Source: Exilispira sp964581895 (lineage in GTDB: Bacteria > Spirochaetota > JAAYUW01). Taken from it: DNA of 64,000 bases. The notes below the pieces were generated by a model. The model saw nothing but the letters and a program-made list of their open reading frames with translations, was not told the origin of the DNA and searched no databases. The stretch lies in contig CAZOPR010000001.1 of the NCBI GenBank assembly GCA_964581895.1, positions 186,001-250,000 of the forward strand. The letters are read 5' to 3'. The translations under genes and the position numbers were made by a program. The stretch's first letter is position 1. The number at the start of each line of letters is the position of its first letter. Of this stretch, positions 17,859-27,829 are shown in pieces.

Positions 17859-18608
17859 ATGATGATTATTATTAAAACTGAAAATGAAATTGAATTGATG
17901 CGCGAAGGTGGTAAAATTTTAGGCAAATTACTTAAAGAACTTATCGATTTAGCAAAGCCAGGGGTAAGTACTTTAGAACTTGATAGATTTGCCTATGAAT
18001 TTATACTTTCAAGTGGAGCAAAGCCATCTTTTTTAAATTATAATGGTTTTCCAGCTTCTTTATGTATTTCATTAAATGAGGTTTTAATCCACGGGATTCC
18101 AAAAGAAAACATTATCATAAAAGAAGGTGATAAAGTTTCAATTGATGCAGGCGTTTACTATAAAGGATATCATACAGATGCAGCAAGGACATTTACTGTT
18201 GGTAAAGTAGATAAAATAATAACTAAACTTATAGATGTTACTGAAAAGTCTTTTTTTGAAGGTATAAATTATGCAAAGCCAGGGAACAGGCTTTCAGATA
18301 TTTCAGCAGCCATTGAAAAAACAGTTGTATCGGCAGGGTTTTTTGTTGTAAGAGAATATGTTGGACATGGAATTGGAAGGAATTTACATGAAGAACCTTC
18401 AATACCAAACTATGGAAAACCTGGGAATGGCCCTGTATTAAAGAAAGGAATGGCGCTTGCCATAGAACCTATGGTTTTACAAAAATCTGCAAGAGTAACA
18501 ACAAGATCAGATGGTTGGACTGTTGCAGCTACAAATGGTTTAACAACAGCCCATTATGAAAATACAATTGTCATAACAGAAAATGGTCCACAAATTCTGA
18601 CTATTTGA
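17859..18608 (+). CDS. map: Methionine aminopeptidase, type I
   Basis: Map removes the initiator methionine from nascent proteins using two metal ions. Metal ligands are visible in SIDAGVYYKGYHTDAARTF (two aspartates), EYVGHGIGRNLHEEP (histidine), AIEPMV (glutamate) and YENTIVI (glutamate). The 249-residue length is that of the simple bacterial type I enzyme. It stands alone after a terminator. Its last 8 bases overlap the end of the convergent murG. Two adjacent ATG codons (17859 and 17862) could serve as start. Confidence 0.96.
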   Translation: MMIIIKTENEIELMREGGKILGKLLKELIDLAKPGVSTLELDRFAYEFILSSGAKPSFLNYNGFPASLCISLNEVLIHGIPKENIIIKEGDKVSIDAGVYYKGYHTDAARTFTVGKVDKIITKLIDVTEKSFFEGINYAKPGNRLSDISAAIEKTVVSAGFFVVREYVGHGIGRNLHEEPSIPNYGKPGNGPVLKKGMALAIEPMVLQKSARVTTRSDGWTVAATNGLTTAHYENTIVITENGPQILTI

Positions 18609-19752
18609 TTGATAGATCTTCTTCAATAGTATCTACAATTATTTTTTCAGCTCTCAATTTTATTTCATCAAATTCTGCTTTTTTTTCTTTATCATAGCTA
18701 TCAAAATCTGATCTGGCTGTAAGTTTTTTAATTTCATTTAATAGGATTTCTGGATTTATTTCATCTTCATCAAGAATAGAATATAGAGGTGATTTCAATG
18801 CAAAATAATTTGCATTGTTTATCTGTTCGCCTCTCGAAGCAGATTTTAAGGGTATAAAAATAGCCGGTTTACCTGTCGCTACTATTTCAAAGACCAAATT
18901 TGCACCAGACCTTGAAATTATTAAGTTAGAAAGTTTCATACAGTAAGCGACACCTTTTGAAATAAAACTTACCTGCAAATATTTTGGATTTGTAAATTCT
19001 ATCTTCTTATTTTCACCAGTTTGGTGAATTATATAATATTCATTGCATAATTGAGGTAATATCTTTAATATCATTTCATTTATTTTTAATGAACCTAAAG
19101 AGCCTCCTAAGATTAAAATTAAAGGGAATCTATCTTCTTTTTTTTCAATAAAGCTTTTTATCTCATTATCAATAATGATTTTTTCAGTATCTGAATTGTT
19201 TTCAAAATTATTTTCAAAAAACTCAGATCTAACAGGGTTTGATGAAAATACAGCTTTGTTTTGAGGAAGCATCTTGATAGTATCTTTAAAAGAATAAAAA
19301 AATTTTTTTGAAAAATAAAGATTTATTTTATTAGCAAGACCGATAGTATAATCACTTTCGTGAGTGTAAAATCGAATTTTCAGTATTTTACAAGCAAATG
19401 CTACAGGAACTGATACAAATCCTCCTTTAGAAAAAACAAAGTTTGGTTTGTCTTTTATTAAAATAAAAATTGAAAAAATTGTACCAAAAAGAATCTGGAA
19501 AATATCAAGTATATTTTTAATATTTAAGATAGTTAAAAAAACATTTTTTTTTCTTCTTAACTTTCCTGATGGTATATGATAGATTTTTATTTTAGAAAAA
19601 TAATTATGAATAATCTTTTCCTCAAGTTCTTTACTTTTAATTGAACCAATCCATTTTAATATATACCCTTTTTTTTCTAACTCTAATGCAACAACAATAG
19701 CTGGAATTATATGTCCTCCTGTTCCTCCACCAACAATAATAGCCTTTTTCAT
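18601..19752 (-). CDS. murG: UDP-GlcNAc:lipid I N-acetylglucosaminyltransferase MurG
   Basis: MurG converts lipid I to lipid II at the inner face of the membrane (GT28). The N-terminal glycine-rich loop VGGGTGGHIIPAI, VFSKGGFVSVPVAFA and the C-terminal donor-site motifs ILGGSLGSLKINE and IISRSGANLVFEI are all present. At 383 residues it is of normal length, with a few lysine-rich inserts. In most bacteria murG lies in the dcw cluster; here it is detached by about 10 kb and on the other strand. It converges on map with an 8-base 3' overlap. Confidence 0.96.
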   Translation of the reverse strand: MKKAIIVGGGTGGHIIPAIVVALELEKKGYILKWIGSIKSKELEEKIIHNYFSKIKIYHIPSGKLRRKKNVFLTILNIKNILDIFQILFGTIFSIFILIKDKPNFVFSKGGFVSVPVAFACKILKIRFYTHESDYTIGLANKINLYFSKKFFYSFKDTIKMLPQNKAVFSSNPVRSEFFENNFENNSDTEKIIIDNEIKSFIEKKEDRFPLILILGGSLGSLKINEMILKILPQLCNEYYIIHQTGENKKIEFTNPKYLQVSFISKGVAYCMKLSNLIISRSGANLVFEIVATGKPAIFIPLKSASRGEQINNANYFALKSPLYSILDEDEINPEILLNEIKKLTARSDFDSYDKEKKAEFDEIKLRAEKIIVDTIEEDLSIK

Positions 19753-19819
19753 ATAAACTCCATATTAACTCTTTCCTAAGAGAAATAAAACATAAATAAA
19801 TATAATTAAAATAAATTAT

Positions 19820-19848
19820 TTGACAAAAATGATTTAAGATTTTATTTA
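19820..19848 (+). promoter_or_regulatory. Promoter of the transglutaminase-like gene
   Basis: TTGACA at 19820-19825 and TATTTA at 19843-19848 with 17-base spacing. The predicted start site is only about 8 bases before the ATG at 19863, so the mRNA would have an unusually short leader without a Shine-Dalgarno. Confidence 0.5.
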
Positions 19849-19862
19849 ACTTTGAAGCTTAA

Positions 19863-21413
19863 ATGGCAAATCAAAAAAAAATTATCTTTATATGCTTTTT
19901 AATTTTCTTTTTTGTTTTTCAATCACCTATTTTTATCTTAAATTCAAAAAGCAATTTTGAAACAAACTTTAGTGTATTAATTTCGAGAGATTTTAAGAAT
20001 ATCAATGCTAAACAATCTAGTTTTGAGTTTTACTTTCCAGAAAGTTATTCCATTGCAAATTCTCAGTTAAATCTGCAATCATATTCTTCAAATATTATTT
20101 TTAATCCTGAACCAGATAAAAAATATTTTGAATATGATCAATTTCAGAATAAAATCGTAAAATTCTCATATTCAAACATCTACGGTTTTTCAATTAATAT
20201 TAAATTTAGTGGTAATTTAAAAACAAATAATGATCTTATATCATTTATACCATATCCATACGATGAAAAAGATATTCCATCATCTTTATATCTCTATCTC
20301 GAAAACTTTTCTGATCCAGATATGCTTGATTTTGCAACAGAAATAGCAAAGAATAAAAGTAATTTATTAAGTATTCTTTTAAGCATAAAAAACTATATTG
20401 ATAGTAATATCAAATATACTCCTTTTTATTCAAATAGAAATGTTCAGAAAATCTTATCTGAAAAGATTGCTAACAAAGAAGAATTAATTGATTTTTATGC
20501 TTCAATTTTAAGAGTGCTTGGGATCCCTGTAAGGGTTTGCTGTGGCATTTCCATTCCTCAAAAATATGAATTTAATGATGATAAAGCAAATAAAATGAAT
20601 ATTTATAGTTGTAAAGGCATTGTTACCTATTTAGAAATCTGGACAAAAGATTATGGATGGGTTTTTTTTGATCCATTTTTTTCATTGTTTTCCTCTTTGA
20701 ACAATATAATAAAATTTGGTCATGCTAAATATACAAGCCAATTACATTATATTTATTTTGAAAGTAAAAGCTTAAATATCACAGTAAAAGATGATTATAA
20801 TGTAGATCTATATAAAAGTGATCAGATATTTTTCTCAAAGGTATATGATAATCTTTATGATTATTTTTTTATTTTTCAAAGTAACTTTTTCAATAATTTT
20901 GAAGAAAACCTTCAAAAAAATAGTGAAAAGATAGCCGAAGATCATTATTCTGGTTTTGATAATATAGAAGATAAAAAACTTTATTACCTTGGATTTGATA
21001 GTAAGAAAGAGATTAATTTAAAAGAGGGTGCAATATTACAAAATTTCTATATTGAAAAAGATTATACATTTAAAGATCTTATTTTAAGTTCTACTGTTAT
21101 TGAGGGTAAAATGGAAATAAGGATATATAAAGGAGTAGATATAAATGAAAAAAACCTTATTCATCAAATAAAGATTGATAAAAGCAATATAAAGCAAATG
21201 GAAGGAGGAAATATTGATATTAATCTTCCAGATCTTTATTTAAAAAAAGGTTTATATACAATATATATTTTTGTTGCAGAACCTGATAAAAATAATATCT
21301 TTTTAACGAATGAGATGCCAAATTTACCAGGTTTTTTATCTATGATAATAGTAAAAAATAATGAAAGAATTAAAACCAATTTGATTCTTCCAATTATTTT
21401 TAAGTACGAATAA
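19863..21413 (+). CDS. Secreted transglutaminase-fold protein, probably inactive
   Basis: A 516-residue exported protein with a signal peptide (about 1-25). An N-terminal beta region is followed at about 165-275 by a transglutaminase-like core: LLSIKNYIDSNIKYTP, then FYASILRVLGIPVRVCCGI and LEIWTKDYGWVFFDPF. In active members the helix before ALGIPAR begins with a catalytic cysteine; here that position is K/E (NKEELIDF). The His of the HAWVEV strand is V (VTYLEI). Only the Asp in FFDP remains. It is therefore likely a binding or scaffold protein. The C-terminal part is beta-rich. A kamA gene follows after 30 bases; a functional link is not evident. Confidence 0.7.
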   Translation: MANQKKIIFICFLIFFFVFQSPIFILNSKSNFETNFSVLISRDFKNINAKQSSFEFYFPESYSIANSQLNLQSYSSNIIFNPEPDKKYFEYDQFQNKIVKFSYSNIYGFSINIKFSGNLKTNNDLISFIPYPYDEKDIPSSLYLYLENFSDPDMLDFATEIAKNKSNLLSILLSIKNYIDSNIKYTPFYSNRNVQKILSEKIANKEELIDFYASILRVLGIPVRVCCGISIPQKYEFNDDKANKMNIYSCKGIVTYLEIWTKDYGWVFFDPFFSLFSSLNNIIKFGHAKYTSQLHYIYFESKSLNITVKDDYNVDLYKSDQIFFSKVYDNLYDYFFIFQSNFFNNFEENLQKNSEKIAEDHYSGFDNIEDKKLYYLGFDSKKEINLKEGAILQNFYIEKDYTFKDLILSSTVIEGKMEIRIYKGVDINEKNLIHQIKIDKSNIKQMEGGNIDINLPDLYLKKGLYTIYIFVAEPDKNNIFLTNEMPNLPGFLSMIIVKNNERIKTNLILPIIFKYE

Positions 21414-21443
21414 TTTTTATAAAATAAATTTTGGAGGACTTTT

Positions 21444-22712
21444 ATGAACAAACATCCTTACTTTAAAGATGTTGACGATTTAAAATGGAATGATTGGCAT
21501 TGGCAGATTCAAAACAGAATAACTGACCCAAAAGTATTGGGAGAAATTTTTAAGTGGGATTCTAAAAGAATCGAGCAGATGCAAGGTTATTTAAAAATTT
21601 TAAGAATGGCTATTACCCCTTATTATCTTTCATTAATAGATATGGAAGATTATGAGAATGATCCAGTTTATTTGCAAGCAGTTCCTTCTATTTATGAAAC
21701 TCATATAGTTTCAGCAGATATGGCTGATCCACTTCATGAAGAGATTGATTCACCAGTTCCATTGATAACTCATAGATATCCAGATAGAGTCCTTTTTTTA
21801 GTTACAGACCAATGCTCAATGTATTGTAGACACTGCACAAGAAGAAGATTCGCAGGGCAAACAGATAAAATGGCATCAGCTGATTTAATAGATGGAGCAA
21901 TAGAATACATTAAAAATACCAAAGTAGTAAGAGATGTTTTAATTTCAGGTGGAGATCCGTTAACATTAACAGCAGATCAACTTGAAAAAATAATTGCAAG
22001 AATTAGAGAAATTCCTCATGTAGAAATAATAAGAATAGGTACAAGAGTTCCTGTTGTTCTTCCAATGAGAATAGATGATCAACTTGTTAATATGCTAAAA
22101 AAATATCATCCTTTATACATAAATACTCATTTTAATCACCCAAAGGAAATAACAGAGGAATCAAAAAGGGCATGCGAAATGCTTGCTAATGCAGGTATAC
22201 CACTTGGTAACCAAACAGTTTTACTTAGAAGAGTAAATGATGATGCTATGATAATGAAAAAATTGATGCAAAAACTTTTAACAATTAGAGTAAAACCATA
22301 TTATATTTATCAATGCGATTTATCTCAAGGAATAGAGCATTTTAGAACTAAAGTCAGTAAAGGTATAGAAATAATAGAGATGCTAAGAGGTCATACAACA
22401 GGAATGGCTGTCCCAACATTTGTAATAGACGCCCCTGGTGGTGGTGGAAAGACCCCTATAATGCCAAATTATCTTATTTCCATGAGTCCTCAAAATGTAA
22501 TTATTAGAAACTATGAAGGTTTTATTGCTAGATATGAAGAACCTCAATATGAAGATAAACCTCTTGCAAACAGAGATAAATACTTAAATGATGAAATGAT
22601 TTCTAAAGATGGAATAGCAAAGTTATTTTATACCGATCAATATTCTATAATTCCTAAAGATAATTCAAGAGAAAAAAGGCATGAAAAATACCATAAAAAA
22701 GAAAAAAAATAG
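21444..22712 (+). CDS. kamA: L-lysine 2,3-aminomutase
   Basis: A radical-SAM, pyridoxal-phosphate enzyme that converts L-lysine to L-beta-lysine, the first step of anaerobic lysine fermentation or of compatible-solute synthesis. The cluster motif Cx3Cx2C is CSMYCRHC (cysteines about 124, 128, 131), followed by TRRRFAG; the PLP lysine is in APGGGGKTP near residue 340. The 422-residue length matches catabolic KamA (the EpmB-type paralogue is shorter). GGAGG precedes the ATG. Other kam genes are not in the window, so the pathway cannot be completed here. The stop is one base from that of the convergent phosphorylase. Confidence 0.95.
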   Translation: MNKHPYFKDVDDLKWNDWHWQIQNRITDPKVLGEIFKWDSKRIEQMQGYLKILRMAITPYYLSLIDMEDYENDPVYLQAVPSIYETHIVSADMADPLHEEIDSPVPLITHRYPDRVLFLVTDQCSMYCRHCTRRRFAGQTDKMASADLIDGAIEYIKNTKVVRDVLISGGDPLTLTADQLEKIIARIREIPHVEIIRIGTRVPVVLPMRIDDQLVNMLKKYHPLYINTHFNHPKEITEESKRACEMLANAGIPLGNQTVLLRRVNDDAMIMKKLMQKLLTIRVKPYYIYQCDLSQGIEHFRTKVSKGIEIIEMLRGHTTGMAVPTFVIDAPGGGGKTPIMPNYLISMSPQNVIIRNYEGFIARYEEPQYEDKPLANRDKYLNDEMISKDGIAKLFYTDQYSIIPKDNSREKRHEKYHKKEKK

Positions 22713-22713
22713 T

Positions 22714-25242
22714 TTACTGCTTCCACTTTATTAATTGTGGGAAATTCATTCTAATAAACTTATTTGCAGGAGTAATTCTCAAAGAAAAATGTTGAAGTCC
22801 TGGATAATGAAAAGAGAATTCTCCTGCATACTTTGCAACATTATCCTGATATCTTTCTACAAATTTCAATTTTGTTATAGAATAATCATTTATTTTATCT
22901 ATATTGTTGAATAATTCTACTTCAATTAATTTTTCATCTATCTGGTCTAAATAAACATAAGCTTCAATAGTTAATGGATCATTAGATCTTAACACTTTTA
23001 GTTTATCAATAGAGGTGAAAAAATCTTTAATATAGATCTTTGACCAATTTGCTTTCAATATTTCAAGAGTCGAAGATATTTCTTTCAATAGCTTAAAATC
23101 ATCTTTTTCTATTTCCTTAAAATTTTCATAAGCAGGAATATAATATTTTTCTATATAATCATCAAGCATTCTTTCTACATTAAAATTTTTTGAAACAGTT
23201 ATTATAGAGTTTTTCATCATTTTTACCCAATTTTCAGGTATCCCATTTTCGTTTCTTTTGTAATAAAGAGGGATAATCTCATTTTCGAGCATATCATAGA
23301 TTTGAGTAGCATCGGCAAGATCTCTTAAAAATTCATTGGCATAGCTTTCCCCTGCGGTAATTGCCCAACCATTTTCTCCATTGTAACATTCGTCCCACCA
23401 CCCATCTCTGACGCTAAAGTTTAATACTCCATTCATTCCAGCTTTCATACCAGAAGTTCCACATGCTTCAAGTGGTTTAATGGGAGTATTTAACCAGATA
23501 TCAACGCCTTGAACAATATTTTGAGCAATATTCATAGAATAATTTTCAAGAAAAACTACATGCTCTTCACAATTATATTGAACTGTAAAATCGATTATTT
23601 CTTTTATAAGGTTTTTGCCCATTAAATCAGCTGGATGGGCTTTACCTGCGCAAATTATTTGAACAGGGAATTCTGGATTTTTTAGTATTTTTGCAAGTCT
23701 TTCTTTATCTTTGAATAATAAAGAAGGTCTTTTATACGATGCAAATCTTCTTGCAAAACCTATAGTCAGGTAATTTGGATTTAAAAATTTAGAAACAGAA
23801 TTTACTCTTACTGGTGAATATCCTTTGTCGATAAACTCATTTGCCAATAGTTTTCTAACGAAAGATATAGTCTTCTGTTTTTGTCTTTGGTGTATATTCC
23901 ATAATTCTTCATCTGAAATTTGTTCAACATTATCCCATATTTGTTGATTCTTGGCATTACCAATATAAGAGCTACCTATATATTGATCAAAAATTTTTGC
24001 AAGGTCACTTGATATCCACGAATAGTGAACCCCATTAGTTACATAATTTATAGGAATTTCTTTTTCCATTAAACTTATATAACTTTTTTGCCACATTTTT
24101 CTAGAAACATTTCCATGAATTTTAGAAACCCCATTTGCTAAAGAGCTAAGTCTTAAAGCTAAAGCTGGTAACCAGAATGTGTTTTTATCTTCAGAAATAA
24201 GACCAAGATTATAAATATCTTCCCCATTTATATTTTTAGAAGATAAATAGTTATCCAAATATTTTTTCACCATACTTAAAGGGAAATTTTCATTCCCAGC
24301 CTCAACAGGTGTGTGAGTCGTAAAGATTGAGCTTGTTTTTGTTATAACAAAAGCTTCATCGAATGTTAATTTTTTTTCCTGTATCAAATCAATTAATCTT
24401 TCTATTAATAAGAAAGCCGAATGTCCTTCATTTAAGTGATATATTTTGGCATTTAATTTTAAAGCTTTTAGTAACCTATAACCTCCAATTCCTAAAACTA
24501 TTTCTTGTTGAATTCTCTTTTCTTTATCTGCAACATAAAGATAGTTTGTGATATCTCTATATTCTGGATTATTTATTTCTATATTTGTATCTAATAGATA
24601 AATAATATTATTTCCAACTAATATTTGCCATATTTTTGCATATATATTTTTTTCAATCATTGGTATTTCAACATAGACAGATGAACCATCTGGATTTTTT
24701 AATTCTTTTACTGGTATATAATAGGGCGTATTTTCATAATAAATTTCTTCTTGCATTCCATTAACATTTATTTTCTGGTTAAAATAGCCATATCTATATA
24801 GTAAACCAATACCAATGATAGGAAGTTTTATATCTGAAGAACCTTTTATATGATCACCAGATAAAATACCAAGGCCTCCTGCAAATATCGGTAAGCAATC
24901 ATGCAATCCATATTCCATTGAAAAATAAGCTATATAACTATTATTAAAAAGATTCTTAAAATCAGACTCTTTATTTTGATAATCATTAAATTTTTGCCAT
25001 ACTTTATTAAGTTCATTTATAAAAGTTTTGTCATTTTCTAAGTCTTTTAATTTCTCTTCTGGTAGATTATGTAAAAATGCTATTGGGTTTCTTCCAACCT
25101 TTTTAAATAATTCTCCATCAATTTTATAAAATAACTTTACAGCATCCTTATCCCAAAGTGACCAGATATTATATGATAATGTAAGAAGGTTTTTAAGACC
25201 ATTTGGAAATCTTGGATAGACAAATACATCTTTAAAAAACAT
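22714..25242 (-). CDS. glgP: Alpha-glucan (glycogen) phosphorylase
   Basis: A GT35 phosphorylase that releases glucose-1-phosphate from glycogen or maltodextrin. It belongs to the shorter TIGR02094-type family with an N-terminal DUF3417-like segment (PRFPNGLKNLLTLSYNIWSLW). The PLP-binding lysine is in EACGTSGMKAGMNGVLNFS, followed by RDGWWDE; phosphate-site motifs FARRFASYKRP and AYFSMEYGL are present. The 842-residue length fits. It is the last gene of a four-gene minus-strand glycogen operon and has a good AAGGGGG Shine-Dalgarno. Confidence 0.95.
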   Translation of the reverse strand: MFFKDVFVYPRFPNGLKNLLTLSYNIWSLWDKDAVKLFYKIDGELFKKVGRNPIAFLHNLPEEKLKDLENDKTFINELNKVWQKFNDYQNKESDFKNLFNNSYIAYFSMEYGLHDCLPIFAGGLGILSGDHIKGSSDIKLPIIGIGLLYRYGYFNQKINVNGMQEEIYYENTPYYIPVKELKNPDGSSVYVEIPMIEKNIYAKIWQILVGNNIIYLLDTNIEINNPEYRDITNYLYVADKEKRIQQEIVLGIGGYRLLKALKLNAKIYHLNEGHSAFLLIERLIDLIQEKKLTFDEAFVITKTSSIFTTHTPVEAGNENFPLSMVKKYLDNYLSSKNINGEDIYNLGLISEDKNTFWLPALALRLSSLANGVSKIHGNVSRKMWQKSYISLMEKEIPINYVTNGVHYSWISSDLAKIFDQYIGSSYIGNAKNQQIWDNVEQISDEELWNIHQRQKQKTISFVRKLLANEFIDKGYSPVRVNSVSKFLNPNYLTIGFARRFASYKRPSLLFKDKERLAKILKNPEFPVQIICAGKAHPADLMGKNLIKEIIDFTVQYNCEEHVVFLENYSMNIAQNIVQGVDIWLNTPIKPLEACGTSGMKAGMNGVLNFSVRDGWWDECYNGENGWAITAGESYANEFLRDLADATQIYDMLENEIIPLYYKRNENGIPENWVKMMKNSIITVSKNFNVERMLDDYIEKYYIPAYENFKEIEKDDFKLLKEISSTLEILKANWSKIYIKDFFTSIDKLKVLRSNDPLTIEAYVYLDQIDEKLIEVELFNNIDKINDYSITKLKFVERYQDNVAKYAGEFSFHYPGLQHFSLRITPANKFIRMNFPQLIKWKQ

Positions 25243-25282
25243 TGATCCCCCTTGATTTAACTTGATTTAATAGAAGATTTAA

Positions 25283-26488
25283 TTAAATCAATTTTTCTTC
25301 AATATCTGATAGAGTATATAAAAAGTTTTGATATGCAAAAGAAGGCGATGGGAAATTTGAAATACTTTTATAATCAATATTTTCAGCAAAAAAATTATCG
25401 GACATATAATAAAAATAGTCTACATTAGATAATTTTCTAAGATTTTCAAGGTAAATTTCTTCTTTCATCTGTTTAGCCTGCATTATAAGAGAATATAGAG
25501 CCATTTGAGAGTTTTTTTGTAAATCATTTCCAATGAAAGGTTCTAAGTTCTTTGAAAGATTTGCCATTGAAATATAGTCTTTTGTTGAATAAATTTCTAA
25601 ATCTTGGTTAGTTTCTTTTTCTATCTCTTCTGGTAATAAAAACCTTGTTTTTTCATTACTGTTTTTTAATATCAGAGATGGAAAATCATATAAAAATTCA
25701 AAAATCCCTGTATTTTCTTTGTTATAATAACCAAATGTTTCAATATCAAAAATAAGATTGCAATAAAGATTTTTCGCTTTTTTATCACAAAATTGCAAAT
25801 CATTTATCCATTTTGAATATTTTTCAGCTGTTAAAGGGAATTCTTTCCAATTTTTATTAGAAAAATTAAAAGACAAATCATCTGAAAGTTTTTGATGTCG
25901 CAATAAAATAGATTGAGGATTTTTACCATATGCCTTATATAAATAAACTGGAGGTTTAAAACCTATTAATTTTTCAGTAGGTTCTGTTAAAATATTTTTT
26001 ATAGAAGTAAAACCTCTTAAACTATCTGCGATTTTATTGCTATATATTAAATATGTATTACGGAATGTTTTTGGTATAAAATTAAAAAGATTGTATATAA
26101 GATTAATATGTTTGTTAATTTCATAGATAAATTCGTTTTCATCATATAAAAAAGATAATGAGTTATAATATGGTTCAGCAATAATTTCAACAGATTTAGT
26201 TTCAACTAGTTCTTTTAATAATTCTAAAATATCCGGGCAATATTCTTTCAACTGTTCAATTAATAATCCAGAAAAAGAAATAGAAAACTTAAACTTTCCT
26301 TCATTTTTAGTTATCAATTTTTTAAGAAGACTAAGTGTTGGTCTATAAGATAAAGAGGAAACTTGTTCAATAACCGATTTAGTGAGATTATAATCAAATA
26401 CACTATCTATATTTCCAATATCAAATATTGATAGTTTTCTTAACCGATAAGGTTGGTGCATTCTAAAATAAATTAAGACATTTAGCAT
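25283..26488 (-). CDS. GH57 alpha-amylase-like protein, nucleophile missing
   Basis: A 401-residue protein with the fold of the GH57 alpha-amylase group: FRMHQPYRLRKLSIFDIG at the start, EIIAEPYYNSLSF, then PKTFRNTYLIYSNKIADS, LSDDLSFNFSNKNW and ETFGYYNKENTGIFEFL. In active relatives the third motif reads FRNTELIY with Glu as nucleophile; here it is Tyr. The ETFGEH motif also loses its EH (ETFGYY). The acid/base Asp just before ETFG seems kept (FDIETFG). GH57 alpha-amylase-like members with incomplete catalytic residues are known. It overlaps the upstream glycosyltransferase by 7 bases and sits in a glycogen operon, so a glucan-binding or regulatory role is plausible. Confidence 0.82.
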   Translation of the reverse strand: MLNVLIYFRMHQPYRLRKLSIFDIGNIDSVFDYNLTKSVIEQVSSLSYRPTLSLLKKLITKNEGKFKFSISFSGLLIEQLKEYCPDILELLKELVETKSVEIIAEPYYNSLSFLYDENEFIYEINKHINLIYNLFNFIPKTFRNTYLIYSNKIADSLRGFTSIKNILTEPTEKLIGFKPPVYLYKAYGKNPQSILLRHQKLSDDLSFNFSNKNWKEFPLTAEKYSKWINDLQFCDKKAKNLYCNLIFDIETFGYYNKENTGIFEFLYDFPSLILKNSNEKTRFLLPEEIEKETNQDLEIYSTKDYISMANLSKNLEPFIGNDLQKNSQMALYSLIMQAKQMKEEIYLENLRKLSNVDYFYYMSDNFFAENIDYKSISNFPSPSFAYQNFLYTLSDIEEKLI

Positions 26489-27813
26489 AATAGTTCCTTA
26501 TAACATTCTTCAATCATTTTAGCAGATTTATCCCATTGTATTTTAGTCACTTCTTCTGCTGCTAATTCCCCAATACTTCTCATTTTAACGGGATCAGCAA
26601 GTAAATCAAGGATGATATTTGTCATTTGATCTACATCCCAGAAATCAACCTTGAAAACATTTTCGACAATTTCAGATACACCAGATTGTTTTGATATTAT
26701 TGTAGCTATGCCGAAACTCATAGCCTCTAAAGGTGCTATTCCAAAAGGTTCAGAAACTGAAGGTAAAATCATTATATCTGTTGCAGATAATATTGATTCG
26801 ACCTCTTCACGGTTAAGAAAACCAGTAAATAAAAATCTTGTAAGTAGATTTTCTTTGGCAGATTTTTTGATCAACTTGGTGGCTAAATCGCCTGTTCCAA
26901 CCATTATAAATCTTACCATTGGATATGTTTTTATTATTCTTTTTGCAACATCAAGAAAGTATTCAGGTCCTTTTTGCAAGGTTATTCTTCCAAGAAACAA
27001 AATTACAGGATCCTTAAATATTCTTTTCTTTTCTTTATGAGCGTTTTTTAAGTGAAATGCATTATGAATAACTCTTATTTTTGCAGTATCTATCCTGTAT
27101 CTATTAACTATAAGATTAGCAGTGTAATTTGAAACAGATATTACTCTATCTGCTAAAGATAAGCCAATATATTCTATTTTATGAATCCTTTCATCTCCGA
27201 CTCCTCCAGATCTATCGAACTCTGTTGCATGAATATGAGAAACAAGAGGTTTATTCTTGATTTTCGAAGCCAAAATACCAGCGGGATAACATAACCAATC
27301 ATGAGCATGCACTAAATCGAAATCTATCAGGTTTACAAGTTTTGATATTTTATTTGTATATTCTCTTACTTTTCTAAATAAATCTTCCGAAGCCAGTAAA
27401 TTTGTTCTTAATTCTTCAAAAACTCTTGCCTGATTGGGGTTACTTATATTTTTCTCTATCTCTTCAACAAAATCAGAAAAAAGATAGATTGATTTTAACT
27501 TTGAGGAACTTGAATAAGCATCTATTCCTTCGCTTATACCTAAAAAATCAAAGATATTAATATTTATATTTTCTTTTCTCTTTAAAAAAGTTTCTTCATA
27601 ATTATTCAAATCTGTTGAGTTTATAAAAATTGGCTTCAAATTATCAACATCTTCTTCATTTTTTAATATAAAATAAGCATCTATCTTTGTAGGTAGAACA
27701 AGGATAATTTCTATATTTCTTTTAAGTAAACTTTTAACCATTCCATAACAAGCCATCGCTAAGCCACCTGAAATCATAGGAGGAAATTCCCATGTTAAAA
27801 ATAGTATTTTCAT
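26482..27813 (-). CDS. Glycosyltransferase, glycogen synthase-like (GT4/GT5)
   Basis: A 443-residue two-domain GT-B glycosyltransferase. The N-terminus TWEFPPMISGGLAMACYGM resembles the ADP-glucose binding start of glycogen synthases, and the HAHDWLCYPAG motif follows. The C-terminal domain has VILFLGRITLQKGPEYFLD and the donor-binding SVSEPFGIAPLEAMSFG with its two glutamates. Archaeal-type glycogen synthases look like this, and the neighbours are a debrancher and a phosphorylase, so it probably makes the alpha-1,4-glucan. The nucleotide donor cannot be told from sequence. It overlaps the GH57-like gene by 7 bases. Confidence 0.85.
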   Translation of the reverse strand: MKILFLTWEFPPMISGGLAMACYGMVKSLLKRNIEIILVLPTKIDAYFILKNEEDVDNLKPIFINSTDLNNYEETFLKRKENININIFDFLGISEGIDAYSSSSKLKSIYLFSDFVEEIEKNISNPNQARVFEELRTNLLASEDLFRKVREYTNKISKLVNLIDFDLVHAHDWLCYPAGILASKIKNKPLVSHIHATEFDRSGGVGDERIHKIEYIGLSLADRVISVSNYTANLIVNRYRIDTAKIRVIHNAFHLKNAHKEKKRIFKDPVILFLGRITLQKGPEYFLDVAKRIIKTYPMVRFIMVGTGDLATKLIKKSAKENLLTRFLFTGFLNREEVESILSATDIMILPSVSEPFGIAPLEAMSFGIATIISKQSGVSEIVENVFKVDFWDVDQMTNIILDLLADPVKMRSIGELAAEEVTKIQWDKSAKMIEECYKELLC

Positions 27814-27829
27814 ATCTGTTTAACCTCTG

